From: DASRBN01 sp035294305
Lineage (GTDB): Bacteria > Chloroflexota > Ktedonobacteria > Ktedonobacterales > Ktedonobacteraceae
Assembly: GCA_035294305.1 (NCBI GenBank)
Contig: DATGLD010000014.1
Coordinates: 1-64,000, forward strand
DNA: 64,000 bases
Direction of reading: 5' to 3'
Part shown: piece by piece, positions 46,850 through 57,200 of the stretch
How positions within the stretch are numbered: position 1 is the stretch's first letter
How the letters are laid out: the number at the start of each line of letters is the position of its first letter
Translations under genes and position numbers: made by a program
Notes under the pieces: generated by a model
Told to the model about the DNA's origin: nothing
Databases searched by the model: none
Seen by the model: only the letters and a program-made list of their open reading frames with translations

Positions 46850-48706
46850 ATGCAGGTTATGAAGAGTATGACCCAGACAGAACGTTTAGTGCGGCGTGAA
46901 GATATTCGTAACGTCGCCATCATAGCCCACGTTGATCATGGCAAAACCACGCTGGTGGATGGCCTCTTGAAGCAGAGCCACATCTTCCGCGAGAACCAGC
47001 AGGTGGGCGAACTTATTATGGATTCCAACGACCAGGAACGCGAGCGCGGCATTACCATCCTGGCTAAAAATACCGCTATCACCTATCGAGGCATTAAGAT
47101 CAATATCATCGATACGCCGGGTCATGCCGATTTTGGTGGCGAAGTTGAGCGCGTGCTAAACATGGCCGATGGCTGTATCCTGCTCATCGATGCCGTCGAA
47201 GGACCGATGCCGCAGACGCGCTTCGTCTTGCAAAAGGCCCTGGAACTCAACCTACAACCTATCGTCGTCATCAATAAAATTGATCGCCGTGACGCGCGTA
47301 TTGAACAGGTAGTGGATTGGACGCAGGACCTTTTCCTTGAACTGGCAACGACCGATGCGCATCTCGACTTCCCTATCCTGTACGCGATTGGGCGCGATGG
47401 CGTCGCCATGTATTCACCAGACGATGAACCTCGCGACCTCGAACCATTGTTTGAAACCATCGTCTATACCGTTCCGGCGCCGTTAGTGGATACTGAAGCC
47501 CCATTACAGATGCTGGTGGCTGCCCTCGACTACGACGACTACAAGGGCAAGTACGCGATTGGTCGCATCATGCGCGGGCGCGTGAAGCCCAATACCTTCG
47601 TTGCGCATATCAACCGTGATGGCATTATCTCGCGCCAGAAAATCAATCTTGTCCTCACCTTCAAAGGCTTACAGCGAGTTGAAGTCGATGAAGCGCTGGC
47701 GGGAGACATCGTTGCGCTGACGGGCATCCCAAACGCCAATATTGGTGAGACCATTGCCGATATCGATACGCCCGAAGCACTGCCGACCATCGCCATCACC
47801 GAGCCTACATTAAAGATGACCTTTGGCGTGAATACCAGTCCGTTTGCCGGGCGCGAGGGGAAGTTTCAGACGTCGCGCCAGTTGCGTACCCGGCTCTATC
47901 GCGAGTTGGAGACGAACGTCAGCCTGCGTGTAGAAGATGGCAACACGCCGGACGAATTCATCGTTTCTGGACGTGGCGAACTGCACCTTTCCGTCTTGAT
48001 CGAAACCATGCGTCGCGAAGGTTATGAATTTCAGGTCTCGCGCCCCGAGGTTATCACGCACGAGGGCGAGAATGGCGAGATACTGGAACCGATCGAACAC
48101 CTGGTCATAGATACCCGCGACACATACATCGGAGTATTGACGGAAACGCTCGCCGCCCGCAAAGCGCAGCTCACGAATATGACCAACGATGGATCAGGCA
48201 ATGTGCGTCTGGAGTATCACATTCCAACACGCGGCCTGATAGGCTTCCGCAATGCCTTCCTGACGCTCACACAGGGCAATGGGGCAATGAGCAGCATGCT
48301 CATCGGCTACGAACCCTGGCTCGGCAAAATAGGCACGACCCGTATGGGAGCATTGATCGCTTCTGAGACCGGCGTGGCAGTGACATATGGATTAAACAAC
48401 GCGCAGCAGCGCGGCGACACGTTTATTGAGCCTGGCACGCCCGTTTACGAGGGCATGATCGTTGGACTCAACGTACGTCCCATGGACATGGTGGTCAACG
48501 TTTGCAAAGAGAAGCAGAAGACGAATGTCCGCTCCTCGACCGCCGATATCGCCGTGCGTTTAACGCCACCCATCATCATGAGCCTGGAGCAGTCGCTCGA
48601 CTTCATCAATAACGACGAACTGGTCGAGGTGACACCACAAAATATCCGCCTGCGCAAACGCTACCTCACCCAGCACGAACGCGCACGCAACCGCGATATA
48701 GAATAG
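46850..48706 (+). CDS. typA: Translational GTPase TypA/BipA
   Basis: A 618-residue ribosome-binding GTPase involved in stress- and cold-related ribosome assembly. G motifs are AHVDHGKTTL (about 26-35), RGITILAKN (G2), DTPGHADFGGE (G3) and NKIDR (G4). Domains II, III, V and the TypA-specific C-terminal domain follow (RGLIGFRNAFLTLTQGNG, VNVCKEKQKTNVRSS), giving normal length. In-frame ATGs at 46859 and 46868 are alternative starts; the ribosome site is weak in all cases. A 58-bp palindrome begins right after the stop codon. Confidence 0.95.
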   Translation: MQVMKSMTQTERLVRREDIRNVAIIAHVDHGKTTLVDGLLKQSHIFRENQQVGELIMDSNDQERERGITILAKNTAITYRGIKINIIDTPGHADFGGEVERVLNMADGCILLIDAVEGPMPQTRFVLQKALELNLQPIVVINKIDRRDARIEQVVDWTQDLFLELATTDAHLDFPILYAIGRDGVAMYSPDDEPRDLEPLFETIVYTVPAPLVDTEAPLQMLVAALDYDDYKGKYAIGRIMRGRVKPNTFVAHINRDGIISRQKINLVLTFKGLQRVEVDEALAGDIVALTGIPNANIGETIADIDTPEALPTIAITEPTLKMTFGVNTSPFAGREGKFQTSRQLRTRLYRELETNVSLRVEDGNTPDEFIVSGRGELHLSVLIETMRREGYEFQVSRPEVITHEGENGEILEPIEHLVIDTRDTYIGVLTETLAARKAQLTNMTNDGSGNVRLEYHIPTRGLIGFRNAFLTLTQGNGAMSSMLIGYEPWLGKIGTTRMGALIASETGVAVTYGLNNAQQRGDTFIEPGTPVYEGMIVGLNVRPMDMVVNVCKEKQKTNVRSSTADIAVRLTPPIIMSLEQSLDFINNDELVEVTPQNIRLRKRYLTQHERARNRDIE

Positions 48707-48764
48707 TAAGGCGGCATCGCTGCGGGGTCTCTGCCGGCAGAGACCCCGCAGCGATGCCGCCTTA
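48707..48764. terminator. 58-bp perfect palindrome between convergent genes
   Basis: Bases 48707-48735 are the exact reverse complement of 48736-48764, with no spacer, centred on GCCGGC. It begins at the base after the typA stop, and its last three bases are the stop codon of the convergent peptidase gene. It should act as a bidirectional terminator and could extrude as a cruciform. No T-run is present. Confidence 0.8.
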
Positions 48765-49682
48765 CTTCGGTGTAACTATGGCAGAAAATCCGCCCCACCA
48801 CTGCATAAATTGCTGGTGCGAGACCGAATGACGATTATAGATTGAGGAATCGGCTAAATAGACACTACTGCTGTTCCCGCCAATCACCACCAGAAGATGC
48901 CCTTGCGGATATTTACTTGGCGGGAAGTCCACGATGACGGGCTTTCCCTGATTGGCAATAGCTATGATCTGTGCAAGACTGCGATTGTAGCCCCAATCTG
49001 TCTTGAAACCAAATTTCGCCACCGTTTCCGCAATGCCTGAATCTCTCAATAGCCCAAATTGAGGTGTGATAGCACCCAATTGCGCTTCAACCCTCAGGAT
49101 AGCTGTGATGCGATAATGATGCCCATACGCATTGATGACTTCCGTCATTGATGCCGCGGAACAGGCAGAATAAGCCCAGAGATTGTATTCCTGTGTAGAG
49201 CTATATTGCGACGGATCAAGCTGACTTATACGAACCAGCTTCTGCGAGGCATTATAGGCGGAACCACCACTTCCAGGAGTTTGCTGTGCCGCGGAAGCAT
49301 CTTGCGAAAGGAACCATGTCGGCCCGAAAGAAGCGGGATGAGGCAGCAGGAGATTCAACGAGTAAAAACCAAGGATAAAAATGGCCACAAGGCCAATGAT
49401 GATGACTTTCCAGGGCAGAGGCTCGCCTGCATCGCGGCCCATGGCACGTCCCCATAGCGCCGGGATTGAAAGGCTCAATAAGGCCGGTTCCTCAGTAGAA
49501 GCTCTATAACGCCGCGCGCGCACCGGTTCAGTATCAACCGGATCATAAACACGCCGCCTGCCGCGCATTGAGGGATACGATGGTGGACGTTGATCGCGCG
49601 CTTGCGGTTTAGGGGAAAGCAGCAATCCGACCAGGGTAATGATCAGGGAAACCGCGAGCAATGGAATCAGGAGCATGGGCAT
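48762..49682 (-). CDS. Membrane-anchored C39-like peptidase
   Basis: A 306-residue protein with two membrane helices (about 2-22 and 92-111) separated by an Arg/Pro-rich cytoplasmic loop, and a C-terminal papain-like C39 domain outside. The catalytic Cys is in AYSACSAASMTEVINAYG, the His in QGHLLVVIGG and the Asp/Asn in VYLADSSIYNRH. Such lone C39 domains (no ABC transporter) cleave or bind peptides at the surface; the substrate is unknown. The stop codon lies inside the 58-bp palindrome. Confidence 0.82.
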   Translation of the reverse strand: MPMLLIPLLAVSLIITLVGLLLSPKPQARDQRPPSYPSMRGRRRVYDPVDTEPVRARRYRASTEEPALLSLSIPALWGRAMGRDAGEPLPWKVIIIGLVAIFILGFYSLNLLLPHPASFGPTWFLSQDASAAQQTPGSGGSAYNASQKLVRISQLDPSQYSSTQEYNLWAYSACSAASMTEVINAYGHHYRITAILRVEAQLGAITPQFGLLRDSGIAETVAKFGFKTDWGYNRSLAQIIAIANQGKPVIVDFPPSKYPQGHLLVVIGGNSSSVYLADSSIYNRHSVSHQQFMQWWGGFSAIVTPK

Positions 49683-49782
49683 AAAATATTAACTCCACAC
49701 ACTAGCCGGCCGACTCTCATCGACGAGAAATACCGCGTTCTCGTACAAACTTTCTATAACAGCACATAGTAAAGTATAGCAT

Positions 49783-50268
49783 ATGGTATCATCGAAATAC
49801 AACGTACAGATGTACTTTTTTCTCAGGGGACAGCTTCAGGTTCCGTCCATTGCAACACTTTGTGTTTTTATGCTCCTTTTTCTCCTATTATCCTGGTGGA
49901 GCCAACCCTTGAGCAACGTATTGACCACCATCTGGCCATTCTATGATATTCGGGGAATAGTTCTTCCTGCCTATGCACTTTTCTCATTTGTCCTGGGTTT
50001 TGCTGCAGGTATACTACTACGAAGAACTGTCCCAGCTATGGCCATTGCGCTGGTGGTCTTTATTGTAATGCGAATCCTGATAGAGGTCTTCTGGCGTCCA
50101 TATTTTTTGCCTCCGCTGAATTTCGATTATTCAATTAGCTCAACTAACGCACAGATTCCTCCTCAGTCATGGATAATAGCGCAGGAAACGATTGATCGTA
50201 ATAACAATGTTGTACCAAATTTGGCTACTAGTGTATGCAACACGGCAGGGTCCGCTAACACTACCTGA
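49783..50268 (+). pseudogene. Truncated ABC-2-type permease
   Basis: A 161-codon frame that covers only the central helices of an ABC transporter permease: LCVFMLLFLLLSWWSQPL, then the recognisable YALFSFVLGFAAGILLRRT-VPAMAIAL block and RPYFLPPLNF. In related permeases this block is followed by an extracellular segment and a last helix; here the frame ends in a hydrophilic tail (CNTAGSANTT) that already overlaps the opposite gene by 102 bp. Both ends therefore look lost. An independently functioning small protein is the less likely alternative. Confidence 0.55.
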
Positions 50269-50862
50269 CCAACTTGCATACTGATCGTGGTCCCACCAAA
50301 GAGGATTTGGGGCAGTATTACCCTGCACGCCGCTAAATTGAATGAAAACTGTCGAACAGTCTGAACTCTTTGTGTAGTGTACATAGGTATGCACTGAATC
50401 ACCATTGGCCGTCCAGTTTACTGACGGCGTGGAACTCGATCCACAAGCGATGGAAGGTCCTTGGAACGAATTCGGACTTTCTCGCTCTGCCTTTTCTCGC
50501 ACCATTGCCACTAATTGCTGAACCTGTAATAAAAATTGCTTCAGCACTTTCTCTGAGGAGGTTGACGATGGCAGAACAACATATGGTTCGTGCTGTGCCA
50601 CAGCCTGCGAAAGATGAACGGTTTCTGTCTCGATAATACTACCTGCCGGACAAGCATAGTTTACTGTGACCTGTTTACGTGTTCCAACATTCAGAATCTT
50701 GCTCGCGGAGCAATGTGATGACCTCGTGACATCTAAGGCGATAACAACTAAAGGGTCAGATTTTGCAATAGCCCTGGATGCCGCAAAACTTGGACTTACA
50801 GGAATGAACGTACTCAGGAAAATAAAGACTAGCCCGAAACTCGCGTAAATCAACTTCCTCAT
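50167..50862 (-). CDS. Secreted protein of unknown function
   Basis: From the ATG at 50862 (GGCGGAAAG upstream) a 231-residue protein with a clear signal peptide (MRKLIYASFGLVFIFLSTF, cleavage near SPSFAA at about 28). The mature part has six Cys, likely disulphide-bonded, two Trp-rich stretches (NPLWWDHDQYASWSGS) and no recognised domain. Its 3-prime end overlaps the permease fragment on the other strand by 102 bp. The AT-rich composition differs from its neighbours, which suggests acquisition. Confidence 0.6.
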   Translation of the reverse strand: MRKLIYASFGLVFIFLSTFIPVSPSFAASRAIAKSDPLVVIALDVTRSSHCSASKILNVGTRKQVTVNYACPAGSIIETETVHLSQAVAQHEPYVVLPSSTSSEKVLKQFLLQVQQLVAMVREKAERESPNSFQGPSIACGSSSTPSVNWTANGDSVHTYVHYTKSSDCSTVFIQFSGVQGNTAPNPLWWDHDQYASWSGSVSGPCRVAYTSSQIWYNIVITINRFLRYYP

Positions 50863-50951
50863 CTTTCCGCCGTCCATGCAAATGTGATGGTATATAATTA
50901 AGGTAAGGCATGATTAGGATTCATCGTCACCAAAGAGCAGTGAGGGCCATC

Positions 50952-51233
50952 ATGTATATCTACTACATCCTGCGCGGAACACAGGCGGGCAAAGCTGTTG
51001 AACTGGAAGGCGATATCGACGAAGAGAGCTTCCCAGGCATTGATCTGGACAACGGTCCTGCCATCATCAGCTTCCTGACGCATAAAGTCAACCAGGAGGC
51101 TGGCAAGGTTGGCTTCTGGGAAGAATGCGAGTTGACCGATTCGTTCTTCAACCGCGAAGATACCTTTCTCTTCTACAATGACCGTTGGATGAAACGGTCT
51201 GACATGCCATGGCGCAAAGATAAAGGCCATTAG
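50952..51233 (+). CDS. Small acidic protein, unknown function
   Basis: A 93-residue cytosolic protein starting YIYYILRGTQAGKAVELEG with Asp/Glu-rich middle and an aromatic C-terminal part (FFNREDTFLFYNDRWMKRS). GAGGGCC precedes the ATG at 50952; an in-frame ATG at 50910 would add a basic leader without ribosome site. The start resembles an FHA-type strand (compare LIQQGPQAGKRVEL at 42033) but the rest of the domain is absent. The stop overlaps the stop of the convergent FtsX gene by 4 bases. Confidence 0.65.
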   Translation: MYIYYILRGTQAGKAVELEGDIDEESFPGIDLDNGPAIISFLTHKVNQEAGKVGFWEECELTDSFFNREDTFLFYNDRWMKRSDMPWRKDKGH

Positions 51234-54200
51234 TCCTCGCTGAGCCGCAGTGTCTGGCTCATTGAAGGGCTTAATACCACACGCGCCATCATGCCCAGGG
51301 CGACAACGCACACCATTACCAGCACGATGAAGACGATATCGAGCGAGAGCGGTACGACGATGTGCGCCGGAATAATGTGCTGGAGGGCATAAAATTCATC
51401 GATATTCGTCATGTTCGCGGGTGCGCCGGTAAAGATGAGCGCCGGCACGACCGTCAACGAGAGTAACACGCCGAAAACGACTCCCAGAATCAGGGCTGTA
51501 ATGTAGACAATCGCCTGCTCCCATGTCAGGACGCCGGCAACCTGACCCGGCGAAGCGCCTAGAGCGCGCAGGACGGCAAAATTGGTCAGGCGTGTGCGAA
51601 CATTAAGCCACGAAGTGAGCAGGTCGCCGATGACTGCCAGCAACAGGGCGGTAATTGCGCCTATTATCAGAATGATGATGAGATCGAGGTAGAGCGGGTC
51701 GTTACTCAGCGTGCCTTCCAACGCATAGCGGTCAGTCAGATTGTCCAGATGCAGCCTGGGAGTGTTTAGGGCAGCGCGCACCTGCGCCAGCGAATTTGCA
51801 TCATCCTTCGCGCGCAGCCAGACATGATTGAGCGGCAGAAAAGCACTGCTCTTCAAGCCGTTTGCCAGTACAATTTGAGTATCGTAAATGCTCGAATACG
51901 TCTTATAATCGACCAGAATTCCCGCCGGCGGCACATAATCTCCTGCTGCTCCAAGGGAGGTGTTGTCATTGACGGTCGGGATATGCTGCACCTGGTCAAC
52001 GACGACGAAGTTCAGGCTGGAGAAATCCCCAGAACCTACCTGCAAAGAGAAAGTAGTCCCGATCTTGAGATTCAGCCTGTTCATGGCATTGGCATCGGCA
52101 ATTACCGGAATAACGTTGCTGCTAATGCCATTTTGCTGGCCAGACGCGAGCTTTGCCATCAATGAAGAGAGGGATTCGGTCGAATCCTGGGAAGTCCAGA
52201 TGGCGGTTTTCGCAAACGTGCTGCTATCGACGGCTCGGATATCAACTGTGGTGGCTGCCGATGTTCCAGATGAAGTTGCCTCTCCCACATAGCCCGCTGT
52301 GGCAGAGAGAACGTCCGGTATGCCGGAGTATTTTGTCGTGACATCCTGCAATGAGGTCACGTGGATGGCGGCAGGGATATCCCCGCTGAAATCCGCGCCC
52401 GCCTCGTAGGCGGCAATATCGCGGCTGTACTGAATCTGGGATGCGGAAAAGACCAGCGTGAAGATGGCAAAAGCGGTTGCCAGGGCCAGCAGCATCGTCA
52501 TGCGCACTACCTGGCGGGGAGAGCGCGCTACCTGGGCAAGAGCAAGCATAGAAACCGCGCCACGATTACGCCCGGTGATATTTGCTCCCCAGGTTAATAG
52601 ATAGGGGAAAATGCGCAAGAAAAGCAGGATAAGCCCGATGAGCAGGAAGATGGGAGCAACCAGCGCCAGCGGTGTCGCGACAAGCACCTGGGCGCGGCTA
52701 TCAAGCAGCGATCCAATGCCTGTGATGTACAGCGAGATACCATAGCCAATTAAAGCAATTACGGCGGCTATGACATCGAGCCGGTAACGCTGCCAGAAAG
52801 GAACCTGCGTCGCACGCGCTGTTTCTCGCCGCAGGGCCAGTACATCCATAGTCGCGGCCCGCCTGAGCAGCAGAGCCATGGCAAGAACGGCAACCAGCAC
52901 TGCTACGACTGCATACCAGGCGACACCTAGAATGGCTTGAATGGGATTAGCCGTGAGGAGGGTAAGGGAATCCTGCTGGGCCGTCGGCAACATGCGCTGC
53001 GAGATCAGGACGATGGCGATAAGCGCAAGGATAGGCCCAAGAACGAGCGCAATAATACCAACGCCTATGCTCTGCATGACCAGGAAGCCGTAAATCTGGC
53101 GTGTCGTCGCCCCACGGCTGCGCAGCATGGCGATGGCCGCAGTCTGGCGCTCGACCAGCAAGCCGGCCATCAAGCTGACAAAGAAGAGAATCAGTACGAT
53201 GATCTGCAAGGAAAGAATATCGATAGGCACATTCACTACCGCGACACGATTGTTGTATTGCAGCAGCGTCGCGGGCAATTGATATGAATTGGGTACAGGA
53301 TTGTAAAGGCTTACCTGCAACAGATAAGGATAGACGATGACCCCATTTGACTGGGCCTGATTCTGTATAGGCCCGGCCTTAGCAGCAATATCGGACTGCA
53401 AATGATAAAGCTGATCCGACAGGCTATTCAACTGATAGATGTTTACGCGCGAGGGATCAAGATAATAACGCCAGGCCAAATCATATGTCTGGGGTGAGAA
53501 GACCACATTTGAATTGTGCGCGGCGGCAATCGAATCAAGCGCCGCGAGGAAAGATGTGCCTGGCACAAGCAGCGTATACGAGGTTTGTGAATCCTGGCTG
53601 ATCGGCAGGAAATCTTGACCATGCCAGAAGGAGTCAGGAATGACATTGAAGAGCCCGACGATATGTAACTGCAACATGCCAACCGGATGAGGGCCACCGA
53701 ACATCTCCTGCGTATCCGTATAGTAATCGGCGCGCAGCGTCATTACCGAACCAACGGTGACATGCAGGCTCTGCGCCGTTTCAGGTGTAAGCATGGTTTC
53801 AATCGCGCCACTCGACACCTGGGGGAATCGTCCCTGGACCAGGGTGATATGAGATGCGGCCTGCTGCATCGAAGTACCGAAAAGATTCAACGTATAAGCA
53901 CCCTTAGCCGGGACAGGTGAAACAATCGTAAAGCCCGATCCTTGAACAGTGAATTCTGTGGATGAACTGAGATAATTTGCCAGATCATGCTGGATAATGG
54001 GAGCAAACTGTTGTTGTATGTTTTGCACGATGCCCGTTGATAACCCCTGCGTAGTGCTATCGAGCGTGATTTCTGAGGTAGTTGGAGTGGCCGTAAGAGA
54101 GCCACGCAGACCAGCAGTCGTAGTGACGGTTGAAAAGAGCGGCACAGCACAGACGATCACGACAGCAGCAGTGATACCAATGCAGGTCAGCAAGAGCAGA

Positions 54201-57200
54201 AAGCGCACCTGGCGCAATCGCCACAGCGTGAGCGTTAACAGGGACGGGGCCAGAGAGCGACGGGGGCGACGATGGTTATTTTGCACCGCTGTTGAACGCG
54301 CGATGAACAGTTCCTCTTCCCGTGACAAGAAATCCATGCGCCCATCCTCGCTTAAACGCAGTACCTGGCTCATTGAGCGATGTAAGATGACACGCATCAT
54401 CATCACAAGCGCGAGAACGAGGATGGCGATCAACACCAGAAACGCGATGCCCAGTGAAGCCGGGACCACTAGCTGCACCGGTATAATCTGCTGGAGCGCG
54501 TAAAAGTCGTTATTGCTGATAAAGGTACTGGGAGTGATGCTGGTAAAGACCAGGGTCGGCACTACGGTTACAGCCAGCAGGGCGCCGAAAAAGATGCCCA
54601 GCACAAGCGCGGCAGCGTAGACAATGCCCTGTTCCCAGAGGAGAACGCGGGCAATCTGCCTGGGGGCAGTTCCTAGAGCTCGCAGCACCGCGAAGCTGGT
54701 CAGGCGTGTGCGCACGTTCAACCACGATGCCATTAAATTGCCAGCAACCGCTAACAACAGCGCAGCGGTTGCGCCCAGGATGAGTACGCCTATCAAATTC
54801 AAGTAAAGAGGATCAGAATGCAGCGTACCGGCCAGCATGCGACGATCAACCAGGTTATCAAGCTGCAAATTGCCGCTGCTCAGAGCCGTTCGGACACTTG
54901 CCAGTGAGGCGGGGTCATCGCTTGTTCGCAACCAGATTTGATTAAGCGTAAGATATGAGCGATTGACCTGGAACTGCACGGCGGCAAGGCTCGCGTAATC
55001 GACCAGCACGCCACCGGTTGACGTATTGGTGATGGTAGGAATATGCTGCACCTCGGCAATAGCAATATAGCGCAGGCTATCACCGGGAGTAGCAGTGTTA
55101 TTGACCGAGAAAGATGCTCCAACGTGCAGGCCAAGCCGATTCCAGGTGTAGGCATCGACGATAGCAGGTACCGATGTTGTTCTCATGGCATTCCCCCGTT
55201 GAGCGAGGAGTTGCGCCATCAGGGATGAGAGAGATTGCGACGAGTCCACCGGAGTCCAGATCATGGTCCGTGCAAACGTCGAAGGATCGACTGCGCGAAT
55301 CTGAATTGGAATGCTTGGAGCCGTCAGCGCCGAGAGGCCCTCGACTACAGTCGCATCTTCTGCATATCCAACCGAGGCCGAGATAACCCCGGGAATATGC
55401 TTATAAAGAGCTGTCTGCTGGCTCAATGGAAGAATATTCATATCCAGGCGAAAGTTGCCGCTGAAATCCGCGCCTGTCTGATACGCGGCCATATCCAGGC
55501 TGCGTTGATTCTGCGAGGCGATAAATACCAGGGTGAAAATGGTAAATGCCGTGGCGAGCGCGAGAAGGAGCGTCATGCGCACCGACTGGCGAGGAGCGCG
55601 GGCCATGTGCGCCAGCGCCAGCATTGGCGCTGCCCCCCGCATGCGTATGGCAAGACTTGATCCCAGGTGCAGCAGGAAAGGAAAGAAACGCATGAAGAGC
55701 AGCACTACCGCAAGCAGGAGAAAGATGGGACCGATTAAGGCCAGCGGCGTAGAGATCAGGGATTGCGCCTGCGCGCTAAGCAATCCTTGCACATTTCCAA
55801 GATAGAGCGAGATACCATACCCGGCCAGTGCGATGATGATGGCGATCACATCCAGGTTCAGGCGCTGCAATAGCGAACGCCTTCGCCCCGCGCTGACAAC
55901 GTTCACACGGGATGCACGATAGAGGAAGAAGATCATGGCGACGATGGCCACAAGCGCAGTGATGATGGCATACGCGCGAATATCCAGCAGCGCCTGGAGA
56001 GGGGCATTGGAGATAACATTGATGGCATTTTGTGTGGCCGGCGGCAGTAAGTGCAAGGCGATGAAATAGACGGCGACACTGGCAAGCGGTGGCCCCACGA
56101 TGAGTGCCATCAGGCTTAACACAATACTTTGTGTGATGAGCGAACCCAGTACCTGCCAGCTGCTTGCCCCCCGGCTGCGCAAGACCGCGATCGCCTCGGC
56201 CTGCCGGTCGACAAGCAATTGGGCCATCATACTGGCAAAGAAGAGCAGCAGCAGGATTACCTGCAAAGCAAGAATAGAAGAGGGCAGGTTTGCCAGGGCC
56301 ATCTGGCTGCGAAAGCGTTCTAAAGTGCTGGGAGTAGATGGAGTGCTGAAAACCGCGCCACTTAGCTGAACAGTCTGCATAAAGGGCGATTGCAGAATCA
56401 TAGCAGGGTCGCCGAAGTTATTCGCGATAAAGGCTTTGGCAGCGGTAAGTTGATTGATGAGCGTATTGAGCTGATTGATAGAAATACGCGCCGGAGCCAG
56501 ATGATAGTACCAGTAGATGTGGCAGGGCTTCGAGAAGAATATCTGGTCAACTGAATGGCGCTGCGCGATTTGCTGAAAGGTATTCAGTAACTGCTGATCG
56601 GAAGCAAGGATGTAGTAAAAGGTCGGTCCATTATCGGGCGCAAAAGGTTGAAAATCTTCGCCATTCCAATAAGGATCGCCAGCTCTAACATTGAAGAGAC
56701 CAACTACATGCATATGAAACGCTAAGGGAATGCCACTCTGGAAGAGCGAACCTTTAGCAATGCTGATAACTGCGGGCTGCGTATAGTAAGAGAGCTGGAT
56801 GGTGATCACGGAACCGACGCCCACGTGTAGTTCTTTGGCAGTTTCCGGCGTGATTGCTACCTCGACATCCTGGCTAGTAGTTTCGGGCAGTCTTCCCTGT
56901 ACTATTGAGAGATGAGAAGCCGATTCATGCATAGAGAACGCTTCGAGCGAGACCAGGTTGCCGCCCTCTGGGGGGGAGATAAACCCAAAATTAGGGGTAG
57001 TGATCTCGCGCTCCGGCGGCCCACTCAGATAGCTTTTCAGGAATTTTGGTACGACAGGCGTCACCTGCTGGCCAACTTGTTCGACGCCATGGGTGGATAA
57101 GCCCGCGGAGTCAACCCCTACCGTCATTTCCGAACTCGATGGAGTAGCAGTCAGCGTATTGCGCAATCCGGCTGTGAGCATGACTTCTGAAAAAAGGGGA

